Positions 1 through 6,844 are shown, counted from the first letter of the stretch. The stretch is DNA of 8,661 nt from Chitinivibrionales bacterium (GCA_030593665.1 JAUVGS010000056.1:1-8661); one strand, 5' to 3'. Notes: a model not told the origin generated them from the letters alone. A program made the numbers and translations.

Positions 1-1010
1 GCGAAATCAAGCATGTCGATCTTTTCCAGTTGGGTGCCGGCCCCGTATTCCGGCGTCATGACATACAGCGAACGGTCGCTGTAATCAACGATCTCGGTAT
101 CAGACTGGCCGATACCGGGAGTCTCTATAATCACACAATCATAGCCGGCTGCTTTTACAATAGAAACTGCATCCTGCACGTGTCCCGGCATTGCCAGATT
201 CGATTGCCGCATGGCAATCGAGCGCATGTATACTCGTGGATTGTTAATCGCATTCATGCGTATCCGGTCACCCAGTAATGCACCGCCGGTTTTACGCTTT
301 GACGGGTCACTTGATATTATTGCAATGGTTTTATCGGGAAAGTCAATCAAATAGCGCCGTACCAGCTCATCAACCAGGGAAGATTTACCCGATCCGCCGG
401 TTCCGGTTATACCGATGACCGGTATGTTTTTTTTCGATGCGGTTTTTTTAATCCCGGCAAGTGTGGCGGCAGCCGTATCAGGATTGTTTTCGGCAATAGA
501 AATCAGGCGCGCAATCGTGTTGATATCCCGCTTCTCAAGATTCTTAAGATTCAGGGCACCACTCCCGTCAACGGGAAAATCGGATTTTTCCAGCATGTCA
601 TTTATCATGCCCTGCAGTCCCATTTCCCTGCCGTCATCAGGAGAATAGATTCTGCAGATTCCATACTGGTGCAGCTCATCCATTTCATCGGGAAGGATAA
701 CGCCGCCGCCGCCGCCGAATATTTTTATATGGCTGCCGCCCTTTTCCTTTAACAGGTCATACATGTAGGTAAAGAATTCAATATGGCCGCCCTGGTATGA
801 GGTTATACCAATTGCCTGTACATCCTCCTGCATCGCACAGTTGACAATTTCCTCAACTGACCGGTTGTGGCCAAGATGAATCACTTCGGCACCGGTTCCC
901 TGAAGTAAACGGCGGATAACGTTAATCGCAGCATCATGCCCGTCAAATAATGATGTGGCTGTGACCACTCTTACATGATTTTTAAGTGTATATTTTTCTG
1001 TAGTAATCAT
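1..1010 (-). CDS. icmF: Fused isobutyryl-CoA mutase IcmF, N-terminal part (runs off left edge)
   Basis: Adenosylcobalamin-dependent mutase that interconverts isobutyryl-CoA and butyryl-CoA (related acyl-CoA pairs in some members), fused to its own GTPase chaperone. The 336 visible residues begin [10 protein letters not shown]. Residues 11-140 form the B12-binding domain: D23-G-H25 with the cobalt-ligating His, in the DGHDAA form typical of IcmF, then SYQGGH (71-76) and a five-glycine run (99-103). Residues about 198-336 are the MeaB-like G domain: Walker A GTGGSGKS (203-210), the conserved stretch [20 protein letters not shown] (233-252) and ETPGIGQSD (296-304). The order B12 domain, then G domain, is diagnostic of IcmF; separate mutases carry B12 at the C-terminus of the large subunit or on a small subunit. 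Full-length members are about 1,080-1,100 residues, so the substrate-binding TIM barrel lies outside the window. No strong Shine-Dalgarno precedes the ATG at 1010, but homology starts right after it. It is divergent from etfB. Confidence 0.93.
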   Translation of the reverse strand, partial: MITTEKYTLKNHVRVVTATSLFDGHDAAINVIRRLLQGTGAEVIHLGHNRSVEEIVNCAMQEDVQAIGITSYQGGHIEFFTYMYDLLKEKGGSHIKIFGGGGGVILPDEMDELHQYGICRIYSPDDGREMGLQGMINDMLEKSDFPVDGSGALNLKNLEKRDINTIARLISIAENNPDTAAATLAGIKKTASKKNIPVIGITGTGGSGKSSLVDELVRRYLIDFPDKTIAIISSDPSKRKTGGALLGDRIRMNAINNPRVYMRSIAMRQSNLAMPGHVQDAVSIVKAAGYDCVIIETPGIGQSDTEIVDYSDRSLYVMTPEYGAGTQLEKIDMLDF

Positions 1011-1043
1011 AATCTCATTGCATTTCGTAAGGAGGAGTAAGTT

Positions 1044-1049
1044 ATTATA
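1044..1049 (-). promoter_or_regulatory. Candidate -10 box for icmF
   Basis: A perfect TATAAT on the minus strand, 34 bases before the icmF ATG. The -35 region about 17 bases further upstream is A/T-rich and weak. The implied leader is about 30 bases and contains CTCCTCC. Placement is plausible, but in DNA this A/T-rich a chance match is possible. Confidence 0.3.
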
Positions 1050-1173
1050 TAGATATCTCTCTCAATGAATTAAATAAATGTAAAAAATACTTTAAACAGA
1101 GAACGAAATATATGTAAAATTATTAATGGAGGCAAGAAATAGGATCTTTCTGATATTTAATGATTTATGTATT

Positions 1174-1204
1174 TTGACTTATGGATAGTTACGAAAACTA
1201 TAAA
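1174..1204 (+). promoter_or_regulatory. Candidate etfBA promoter with dyad in a 19-bp spacer
   Basis: TTGACT (1174-1179, 5 of 6 to consensus -35) and TATAAA (1199-1204, 5 of 6 to -10) are separated by 19 bp. The perfect inverted repeat ATAGTT-N5-AACTAT (1185-1201) occupies the spacer and touches the -10. A long spacer carrying a dyad is the layout used by MerR-family activators, though no such gene is visible here. Transcription would start near 1211, leaving a leader of about 140 bases that contains the Rex-like site. Confidence 0.35.
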
Positions 1205-1246
1205 ATAATATAAAATATTTGCATAATATAGAGAAAAATGTAATTA

Positions 1247-1264
1247 TTGTTAAATATATAACAA
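1247..1264. promoter_or_regulatory. Rex-like redox operator upstream of etfBA
   Basis: TTGTTAAATATATAACAA is an 18-bp inverted repeat. It matches the Rex operator form known from clostridia and related bacteria (TTGTTAA-N4-TTAACAA) at 13 of 14 specified positions. Rex represses when NADH is low and is released at a high NADH/NAD+ ratio; etf and butyryl-CoA dehydrogenase genes are known Rex targets in clostridia. It lies 88 bp before the etfB ATG. No rex gene is in the window, so the assignment rests on motif and context. Confidence 0.5.
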
Positions 1265-1351
1265 ATAGCAGGCTATTATGGTGTCCAAATTATTATATTA
1301 TCATTCAGGCTATTTTAGCAGAAAAATAAATTCTGGAGAAAGGATTAGTTC

Positions 1352-2119
1352 ATGCGTATTATTGTGTGTGTAAAGCATGTACCTGATACAGCCGCAAAGG
1401 TTACCATCAAAGGCACTAAGGGTATTGATGAATCCGTCAAATATGTCTTGAACCCCTATGATGAGTATGCGGTTGAAGAGGCGCTGAAATTAAAAAGCGA
1501 GGCCGGGGGCGAGATAGTTATAGTGAGTGTAGGAAAAGGAGGTGCAATAAACAGCATCAGATCTGCGCTGGCAATGGGGGCTGATAGAGGAATCCTGGTA
1601 AAAACTGAAGAAGCAGTAGATCAAGTCGTTGTTTCTCTTGCTTTGGCAAATGTTATTAGGAAAGAGGGAGAATTTGACATTGTTTTTATGGGAAAACAGA
1701 GCGTTGACAGTGAAGCCATGCAGACACAATACCGGTTGGGTGCTCTTCTTGATATTCCGGTTGCTTCCAGTGTAATCGAATTTGAAAAGAAGGACGATAC
1801 CATCGTTGTCGAAAGTGAGATTGAAGGTGGCTCGCGGCAGGTAATAGAGATGAAAATGCCCTGCATTGTTGCTGCTATGAAAGGGCTGAACGAGCCGCGG
1901 TATCCAAAATTACCCGATATTATGAAAGCCACAAAGAAGCCTGTTAACCAGATTGAGCTCAGCAGCCTTGGTCTTGAAACACCATCGAGTACCATGGAAG
2001 TCACTGAGTTGAATTATCTCCCCGAAAAGTCTGAAGGTAAGATTATACCGGGAGATGATCCGAAACAGCTTGCTGAAGATCTGGTGAAACTGTTACGTGA
2101 AGAAGCTAAGGTCCTTTAA
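1352..2119 (+). CDS. etfB: Electron transfer flavoprotein beta subunit
   Basis: Small subunit of the soluble Etf heterodimer, which takes electrons from acyl-CoA dehydrogenases. At 255 residues it has normal family length. The N-terminal MRIIVCVKHVPD is typical; NPYDEYAVEEA (34-44) is the conserved nucleotide-binding stretch; GKQSVDSEAMQT (114-125) corresponds to the AMP-binding loop of classic Etf or the second-FAD loop of bifurcating Etf. The C-terminal signature runs about 156-193, with EGGSRQ, the helix-forming KGLNEPRYPKLP and the basic MKATKK. The ATG at 1352 follows AAGGA with 7-base spacing. The 114-125 loop lacks the DGDTAQ form of proven bifurcating EtfBs and sits closer to the classic DDDxNQT form, but matches neither fully. 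etfA follows 125 bp downstream. Confidence 0.95.
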   Translation: MRIIVCVKHVPDTAAKVTIKGTKGIDESVKYVLNPYDEYAVEEALKLKSEAGGEIVIVSVGKGGAINSIRSALAMGADRGILVKTEEAVDQVVVSLALANVIRKEGEFDIVFMGKQSVDSEAMQTQYRLGALLDIPVASSVIEFEKKDDTIVVESEIEGGSRQVIEMKMPCIVAAMKGLNEPRYPKLPDIMKATKKPVNQIELSSLGLETPSSTMEVTELNYLPEKSEGKIIPGDDPKQLAEDLVKLLREEAKVL

Positions 2120-2244
2120 AAATTATAGAGGTTTAATACATTTCTAAAAAGTTAATAGAAGGATATGTTAGAGAAGATAGATATTAAAGTCATGGTGAGC
2201 GAAATCGAACCATCTACAATTTAAGTATATCGGAGAATGTAATC

Positions 2245-3195
2245 ATGGAAAAAATCGCTGTTTTTATAGAAACAAAAGAGAAAACGATAAAAAAGGCCAT
2301 TTTCGGCGTTATAACCGGTGTCCGGGCTGAGGGTAATGAACTCTATGCACTGGTGCTTGATGGCAATGCTGAGAGTTATAAAAATGAGTTACAGGAATAC
2401 GGCATTAATAAAGTTGTCGATATATCAGCGGAGAGTCCGACCGCAGAGTATGACCCGGAAGTGTATGCAAAGGCAGTTGCTGAAACGGTAAAGCACCTTG
2501 GTATTACCATTGCCACAGGGTTGACCAGTGCAATAGGAAAGGACCTGTTACCCCGTGTTGCTGCAGAATTGAATGCTGCCTGTGTGATCGATTGCATGTC
2601 AATCGATTTATCAGACAAAACGGTTATTAAATCCAATTACTCCGGTAAGACGCTTGCTAAAATTAAATTGACGGGAGAATATTTCGTTTATGGTATTCGT
2701 CCCAATGCTATTACTGCTGAAAAGGCCGCGGCTACTGCCGAATTGATTACTTATAAGGCTCCGGTGCAGAATTCGGGGTGTCTGGTTATTAAAGAGGTAA
2801 AAGCAAGTACGAGCAAAGGCGTGGACCTGACTGAAGCGGAGGTGATAATTTCCGGCGGCAGGGCAATGGGCTCTGCGGATAACTTCAAGATGCTTTTTGA
2901 ATGCGCTGAAGTTCTCGGTGCCGCGGTAGGCGCTTCCCGTGCTGCGGTTGACGCGGATTATGCTTCGCAGAGTATACAGGTCGGGCAGACCGGAAAAACA
3001 GTGAGCCCCAATTTATATATCGCCTGCGGCATTTCCGGGGCTATTCAGCATCTTGCCGGAATGAAAACATCTAAGGTTATTGTTGCAATAAATAAGGATG
3101 AACAGGCGCCGATTTTCAAGAAATGCGATTATGGCATTGTCGGTGATATCTTTAAGATTGTACCTGAGCTGACTGAAGCATTAAAAAGTCACTAA
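2245..3195 (+). CDS. etfA: Electron transfer flavoprotein alpha subunit
   Basis: Large Etf subunit, which carries the mobile FAD in its C-terminal domain and passes electrons on to the acceptor. At 316 residues it has normal length. The N-terminal Rossmann-like domain starts MEKIAVFIET; the C-terminal FAD domain shows SGGRAMGS (203-210), GASRAAVDADY (229-239), the hallmark block QVGQTGKTVSPNLYIACGIS (245-264) running into GAIQHLAGM, then NKDEQAPIF (283-291) and DYGIVGD (295-301). The ATG at 2245 has GGAG 9 bases upstream. It is in an operon with etfB. There is no acyl-CoA dehydrogenase or Etf:quinone oxidoreductase beside it; the next genes are Hdr-like iron-sulfur proteins, the likely electron partner by context. 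Confidence 0.95.
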   Translation: MEKIAVFIETKEKTIKKAIFGVITGVRAEGNELYALVLDGNAESYKNELQEYGINKVVDISAESPTAEYDPEVYAKAVAETVKHLGITIATGLTSAIGKDLLPRVAAELNAACVIDCMSIDLSDKTVIKSNYSGKTLAKIKLTGEYFVYGIRPNAITAEKAAATAELITYKAPVQNSGCLVIKEVKASTSKGVDLTEAEVIISGGRAMGSADNFKMLFECAEVLGAAVGASRAAVDADYASQSIQVGQTGKTVSPNLYIACGISGAIQHLAGMKTSKVIVAINKDEQAPIFKKCDYGIVGDIFKIVPELTEALKSH

Positions 3196-3197
3196 TC

Positions 3198-3219
3198 AGG
3201 ATTATTGTAACGTAATCCT
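3198..3219 (+). terminator. Hairpin after etfA, weak terminator or attenuator
   Basis: AGGATTA and TAATCCT form a perfect 7-bp stem around an 8-base loop, starting 2 bases after the etfA stop. Only TTT... follows instead of a long T-tract, so partial termination or a processing/stability element fits better than a full terminator. Confidence 0.3.
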
Positions 3220-3259
3220 TTGGAAGACCTTTAATTCCCTATGGTTATGAGATTAAACG

Positions 3260-3357
3260 CAGAGAATCCAGAGAAGGAAAAGATTTAAAAACGGATTGTT
3301 CAGTTGTGATAGTAACCTTTCTCTGTATAAAAGCCTCATCGACGGTGAGGTGTCTCA
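3260..3357 (+). other. Possibly structured 5' leader of the hdr genes
   Basis: The 224-bp gap 3196-3419 contains no gene. CAGAGAAGG (3269-3277) can pair with CCTTTCTCTG (3316-3325) with one bulge; an overlapping copy CAGAGAA lies at 3260-3266. Next, CCTCATC-GAC-GGTGAGG (3334-3350) makes a 7-bp stem with one G-T pair and a 3-base loop, and its TGAG can pair instead with CTCA at 3354-3357. These alternatives could be a regulatory leader. I recognise no known riboswitch. Confidence 0.3.
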
Positions 3358-3419
3358 TATATATAAACCAATAGTCAAATTCACACATACGACTTTGCAA
3401 TTTCATTACAGGAGGAACA

Positions 3420-4598
3420 ATGCCCACAGCCTCAGAGTTTATGAAATATACCACGCCAATGCTGGAAATAGCCCAGGCTGTCGCTGAAGCCAGGGGAGAA
3501 GAGATTAAGCTGTGCTATCAGTGCGGTACCTGTACTTCGGTGTGCCCCTGGGGGAATCTGAAGGATTTTAATCCAAGAAAAATGATAGAACAGGTGCGGC
3601 TCGGATTTGAAGGGTATGAAGAAGATTCATGGAAATGTGTCAATTGCCGTTTGTGCCAGGATAAATGCCCCAATCAGATCGATATTCCCCAGATATTCCA
3701 GGCAGTGCGCAGTATCCTGTTGATGTGGAACGCCTGTCCGCCTGAATTAAATGTTACCCTTGCCAGTCTCAGGGACGAAGGTAACCCCTGGCAGGAGCCG
3801 AAGGATAAACGAGAGGAATGGACAAAGGATTTCAAAGTACCGGCGTATGAAGCTAGTACCGAATATCTTCTCTTTTCCTGCTGCACCAATGACTATGACC
3901 CAAGAAATCAAAATGATATTAAAGCTGCTGTTGAAATTCTGTCTGAAGCAAAACTCAAATTCGGGTATATCGGTAATAAAGAAGTTTGCTGCGGAGATAT
4001 GGCCTATACTGCCGGTGAGAATGATGCCTATAACAATTTGTCAAGTACCAATAAAGAAACCTTAAAAGAGCTTCAGATTAACAATGTTATTACCCTTTCG
4101 CCGCATTGCCTGAATGCCTTTAAAAACCGGTATGAGTTTGAAAATGAGGATAAGCCGGCTTCGTTTCATCTGGTTGAAATCTATGCAAAGCTTATTAACG
4201 ATAAGGCCATTCAACCAAAACATGAAGTCAAAAAAAAGGTAACCTACCACGATCCCTGTTATCTGGGAAGGTATAATAATATCTATGATGAACCAAGAGA
4301 AGTCATCAATGCTATTCCCGGAATCGAATTTGTAGAGATGAATAATATCAGGGAGAACAGTTTCTGCTGTGGCGGCGGTGGCGGCGGTGCCTGGCTGGAA
4401 ACGGTCAAGGGTGAACGACTTGGCGATTTACGGGTTCTGGAAGCGATTGAGACCGGAGCAGAAGCTATTATTACCGCGTGTCCTTTCTGTGTGCAGATGC
4501 TTGAGGCAAGCATAAAGGGATTGGAAGTAGAGGATAAAATATCAGTAATTACACTATCGGAATTATTGCTGTCATCTCTGAAAAAAGAGGAGAAATAG
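3420..4598 (+). CDS. HdrD-architecture iron-sulfur protein (HdrC-HdrB fusion)
   Basis: Soluble 392-residue iron-sulfur protein combining HdrC-like and HdrB-like parts, as in HdrD and related oxidoreductases. Residues 1-105 form a ferredoxin domain with two [4Fe-4S] motifs: C32/C35/C38/C42 followed by Pro, and C73/C76/C79/C83 followed by Pro. Two CCG (cysteine-rich) domains follow. The first has C154-C155, CCG at 190-192 and SPHC at 227-230, so it lacks the first Cys of the usual CxxC. The second is complete: C280, CCG at 316-318 with a six-glycine run, and CPFC at 354-357. That domain should hold the noncubane cluster that cleaves a disulfide in HdrB. No membrane segment is visible. The ATG at 3420 follows AGGAGG by 4 bases. 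The stop codon abuts the hdrA start, so the two are surely one transcript. The substrate is unknown; a related lactate- or glycerol-3-phosphate-dehydrogenase iron-sulfur subunit is less likely given the hdrA neighbour. Confidence 0.88.
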   Translation: MPTASEFMKYTTPMLEIAQAVAEARGEEIKLCYQCGTCTSVCPWGNLKDFNPRKMIEQVRLGFEGYEEDSWKCVNCRLCQDKCPNQIDIPQIFQAVRSILLMWNACPPELNVTLASLRDEGNPWQEPKDKREEWTKDFKVPAYEASTEYLLFSCCTNDYDPRNQNDIKAAVEILSEAKLKFGYIGNKEVCCGDMAYTAGENDAYNNLSSTNKETLKELQINNVITLSPHCLNAFKNRYEFENEDKPASFHLVEIYAKLINDKAIQPKHEVKKKVTYHDPCYLGRYNNIYDEPREVINAIPGIEFVEMNNIRENSFCCGGGGGGAWLETVKGERLGDLRVLEAIETGAEAIITACPFCVQMLEASIKGLEVEDKISVITLSELLLSSLKKEEK

Positions 4599-6572
4599 AT
4601 GGGGACAACAGACTCAGCAAAAGTAGGCGTTTATGTTTGTCACTGTGGAGTGAATATCTCCTCTGTGGTTGATATCAATACCGTTGTGGAAGCGGTAAAA
4701 AAACTGGATGGGGTGGCAAGTGCCCGCGATTATAAATTTATGTGCTCCACACCCGGTCAGGAGTTAATACTTGAAGATATCAAGAAGCAGAAGCTTGAGA
4801 GAATAGTAGTAGCTGCCTGTTCACCACTGCTGCATGAGGAAACATTTCGAAAAGCGTTGCTCGCAGCAGAGCTGAATCCTTATTATCTGCAGATTGTAAA
4901 TATCCGGGAGCAGGATGCTTGGGTGACTGCTGATCATGAGAAAGCGACTGAGAAGGCAATCGCTTTAATCACCGCAGCGATTAAAAGAGTACAGAGCCAT
5001 GAGTCGATACAGACAAGAGAGGTTGACGTTGATCCGAACGTACTGGTTATCGGTGCCGGGATAGCGGGAATTGAGGCATCATTACAGATTGCTGATGCCG
5101 GCTATACCGTGTATTTAATCGAACGAGAGCCTTCAATTGGCGGCCATATGGCGCAGTTTGATAAAACATTTCCTACGCTCGATTGTGCGGCCTGTATTCT
5201 GACACCAAAGATGAACAGTGTCGGAAGCCATCCGAATATTAATCTTATGACCAGCTCAGAAGTCGTTGATATAACGGGATACATTGGTAACTTTGAAGTG
5301 ACGGTTAAGTCCAGAGCCAAATATGTAGATCATGATCTCTGCACCGGTTGCGGCGATTGCATGGAGAAATGCCCTGTCAAGGTATCCTCTGAATTCGATG
5401 AAGGGTTGACAACCAGGAAAGCTATTTATACCCTTTTCCCGCAGGCCGTTCCCAATAAACCGGTGATCGATCCGTCGGTGTGTATCTATCTCCTGAAAGA
5501 GAAATGCGGGGCCTGTGAAAAAATTTGTCAACCCAAGGCAATTAATTATAAGGACGAAGAAATTGAAACGAAAATCACCGTTGGTTCTATAATCACCGCT
5601 ACCGGATATACATTCGGTAAACCTGATGTATTAAGGGATTATGGCCATGGTACGTATGATAATGTACTCACTGCCCTGGAATTTGAACGGCTCAATAATG
5701 CGGCAGGCCCAACCAATGGAGAGATTACTCTGAAAAACGGCAATAAACCGGAATCGGTTGCAATACTGCATTGTGTCGGCAGCAGAGATAAGAACTATAA
5801 TGAATACTGCTCGAAAGTATGCTGCATGTATTCGTTGAAATTCTCTCATCTTGTTAAAGAAAAGACCGGCGCTGAAGTGTTTGAATTTTATATTGATCTA
5901 CGTTCACCCGGCAAGGCCTATGAGGAATTTTATAACCGGATTCGTGAAGAGGATGTGCATTTGATCAGGGGGAAAGTTGCACAGGTTACCACTATTCCAA
6001 TTAACGATGATGAAAAGGGCAAGCTGGTTGTCATTGCTGAAAACACACTGATCGGCCAGAGGCTTCGTGTCCCGGTTGATATGGTGATATTAAGTACCGG
6101 CCTCGAAAGTAACAAGGATGTACAAGAATTGTCGCGTATGGTGAAGGTGGCAACTGATAAGGATGGATTTTTCATAGAGAAGCATCCCAAATTAGCCCCT
6201 ATTGAAACGGCCAGTGCTGGTATTTTTATTGCGGGGTGCTGCAGCGGTCCGAAGGACATTCCGGAAACAGTTGCCGCAGCCCAGGCAGCATCATCACTTG
6301 CTTTAAAATTGATAGCAAAAGGGAAGGTGGGAATTGAAGGCACCACTGCATGGATAGATTCAGAAAGATGCGCAGGATGTAAACTATGTGTTTCTATCTG
6401 CCCGTATACTGCAATCGAATATGATGAAGAAAAGAAAATATCTGTGGTAAATGAAGTGTTATGTGAAGGATGTGGTGGCTGTGCTGCAGCCTGTCCAAAT
6501 GGAGCGGCCCAGGCAAGACATTTCAAGGATCAACAAATTTTCGATGAAATAGAAGGGATATTGTCACGATGA
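4599..6572 (+). CDS. hdrA: HdrA-like FAD/iron-sulfur subunit of heterodisulfide reductase family
   Basis: Flavin subunit that in methanogen HdrABC performs electron bifurcation. It is 657 residues, normal HdrA size. The N-terminal domain (about 1-135) has VCHCG (13-17) plus C49 and C74. The FAD domain begins VLVIGAGIAGIEAS (148-161), followed by the HdrA hallmark DCAACILTPKM (195-205). The inserted ferredoxin domain has CTGCGDCMEKCP (248-259) and C295/C303/C306/C310. C392, C404, C408 and C409 match the family pattern for the cluster near the flavin. GCCSGPKDIPE (546-556) closes the flavin fold. The C-terminal ferredoxin domain has CAGCKLCVSICP (591-602) and CEGCGGCAAACP (622-633). All cluster motifs look intact. 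AGAGGAG lies 6 bases before the ATG, inside the end of the upstream gene. It is paired with the HdrBC fusion; its usual partner MvhD appears to be decayed just downstream. Confidence 0.93.
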   Translation: MGTTDSAKVGVYVCHCGVNISSVVDINTVVEAVKKLDGVASARDYKFMCSTPGQELILEDIKKQKLERIVVAACSPLLHEETFRKALLAAELNPYYLQIVNIREQDAWVTADHEKATEKAIALITAAIKRVQSHESIQTREVDVDPNVLVIGAGIAGIEASLQIADAGYTVYLIEREPSIGGHMAQFDKTFPTLDCAACILTPKMNSVGSHPNINLMTSSEVVDITGYIGNFEVTVKSRAKYVDHDLCTGCGDCMEKCPVKVSSEFDEGLTTRKAIYTLFPQAVPNKPVIDPSVCIYLLKEKCGACEKICQPKAINYKDEEIETKITVGSIITATGYTFGKPDVLRDYGHGTYDNVLTALEFERLNNAAGPTNGEITLKNGNKPESVAILHCVGSRDKNYNEYCSKVCCMYSLKFSHLVKEKTGAEVFEFYIDLRSPGKAYEEFYNRIREEDVHLIRGKVAQVTTIPINDDEKGKLVVIAENTLIGQRLRVPVDMVILSTGLESNKDVQELSRMVKVATDKDGFFIEKHPKLAPIETASAGIFIAGCCSGPKDIPETVAAAQAASSLALKLIAKGKVGIEGTTAWIDSERCAGCKLCVSICPYTAIEYDEEKKISVVNEVLCEGCGGCAAACPNGAAQARHFKDQQIFDEIEGILSR

Positions 6573-6806
6573 AAGAAGAATCCGGTATCCTGGCATTTTT
6601 ATGTCTTTAGTGTTAATATACAGGGCTTCAGCTTCATATTCCGATAGAATAATAAAAAATCTTCTTCCGATGAGAAAAACTTCCGTGGTAACAGAATAAG
6701 ACGTCCTCGTATGGATTCTCAAGATAATGCTGCGCCTTTAAAAATGATTTACGATAATTGTAAAGTGGTATCTGGGAAAGCTTTTGGATGGAAATGAGGG
6801 AAAGGA
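6569..6806 (+). pseudogene. mvhD: Decayed mvhD-like gene (HdrA-linked [2Fe-2S] subunit)
   Basis: MvhD normally carries electrons from hydrogenase or formate dehydrogenase into HdrA. An ATG overlaps the hdrA stop (ATGA). It reads MKEESGILAFLC, then codons CTT-TAG-TGT-TAA-TAT-ACA-GGG line up with the family's N-W-C-S-Y-T-G; the two stops are each one base from Trp and Ser codons. In the -1 frame ASASYSDRI (from 6625) aligns with GAD..AG.SRI. In the third frame N-R-I-R (about 6695) and LKMIYDNCKVVSG (to 6776) align with the family's VRIIR and LKA...GVLVSG, and GNEGK (about 6789-6803) with the GNxKA after GDCHY. VSG falls at about codon 68, close to its place (about 66) in MvhD. The 3' half of a roughly 140-residue protein is missing. 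This is an alignment from memory across frames, so it is strong in pattern but unproven. Confidence 0.55.
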
Positions 6807-6809
6807 CAG

Positions 6810-6844
6810 TTTTATGTGACCGCTTGATCCGCTTTTATGTGACC
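6810..6844 (+). repeat. Pair of 12-bp direct repeats, possible mobile-element end relic
   Basis: TTTTATGTGACC occurs at 6810-6821 and 6833-6844 (period 23), and TGTGACC recurs at 6948-6954 in a hairpin. Multiple short direct copies near an end are typical of some insertion-sequence termini (IS21-like elements, for example), and the repeats begin right where the mvhD remnant ends. No transposase gene or remnant is visible, so this may be a solo end or unrelated. Confidence 0.4.

Larger units (their letters stand above)
1011..1351. other. A/T-rich divergent intergenic region between icmF and etfB
   Basis: 341 bp without a credible gene; the longest readable frames are about 20 codons. It holds the candidate icmF -10 box (1044-1049 minus), a candidate etf promoter (1174-1204 plus) with a dyad, a Rex-like operator (1247-1264), and a 9-bp direct repeat CAGGCTATT at 1269-1277 and 1306-1314 (37 bp apart). 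A perfect plus-strand Shine-Dalgarno-like run (AAGGAGGAG, 1029-1037) is followed by no open frame and is probably meaningless. Confidence 0.7.

Noticed and set aside
30..648. Two plus-strand open frames opposite icmF
   Set aside because: The minus strand encodes clear B12-binding and GTPase domains through this whole stretch.
1029..1037. Strong plus-strand Shine-Dalgarno AAGGAGGAG upstream of nothing
   Set aside because: No start codon with an open frame follows within reach; the first ATG downstream is terminated after two codons.
1621..2004. Minus-strand open frame (127 codons) inside etfB
   Set aside because: Shadow of the conserved etfB signature region; no recognisable domain and no ribosome site.
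3296..3487. Open frame of 63 codons overlapping the start of the HdrBC-fusion gene
   Set aside because: No ribosome site or known motif, and it overlaps the real gene in another frame.
5930..6526. Long minus-strand open frame (198 codons) inside hdrA
   Set aside because: It lies antisense within the conserved FAD and C-terminal ferredoxin domains of HdrA; its translation is rich in Ser/Thr/Pro from reverse-complement codons and shows no family pattern.
6569..6750. Minus-strand frame through the mvhD remnant region
   Set aside because: A run of about 60 codons without a sensible start or ribosome site; the plus-strand MvhD-like blocks explain the region better.
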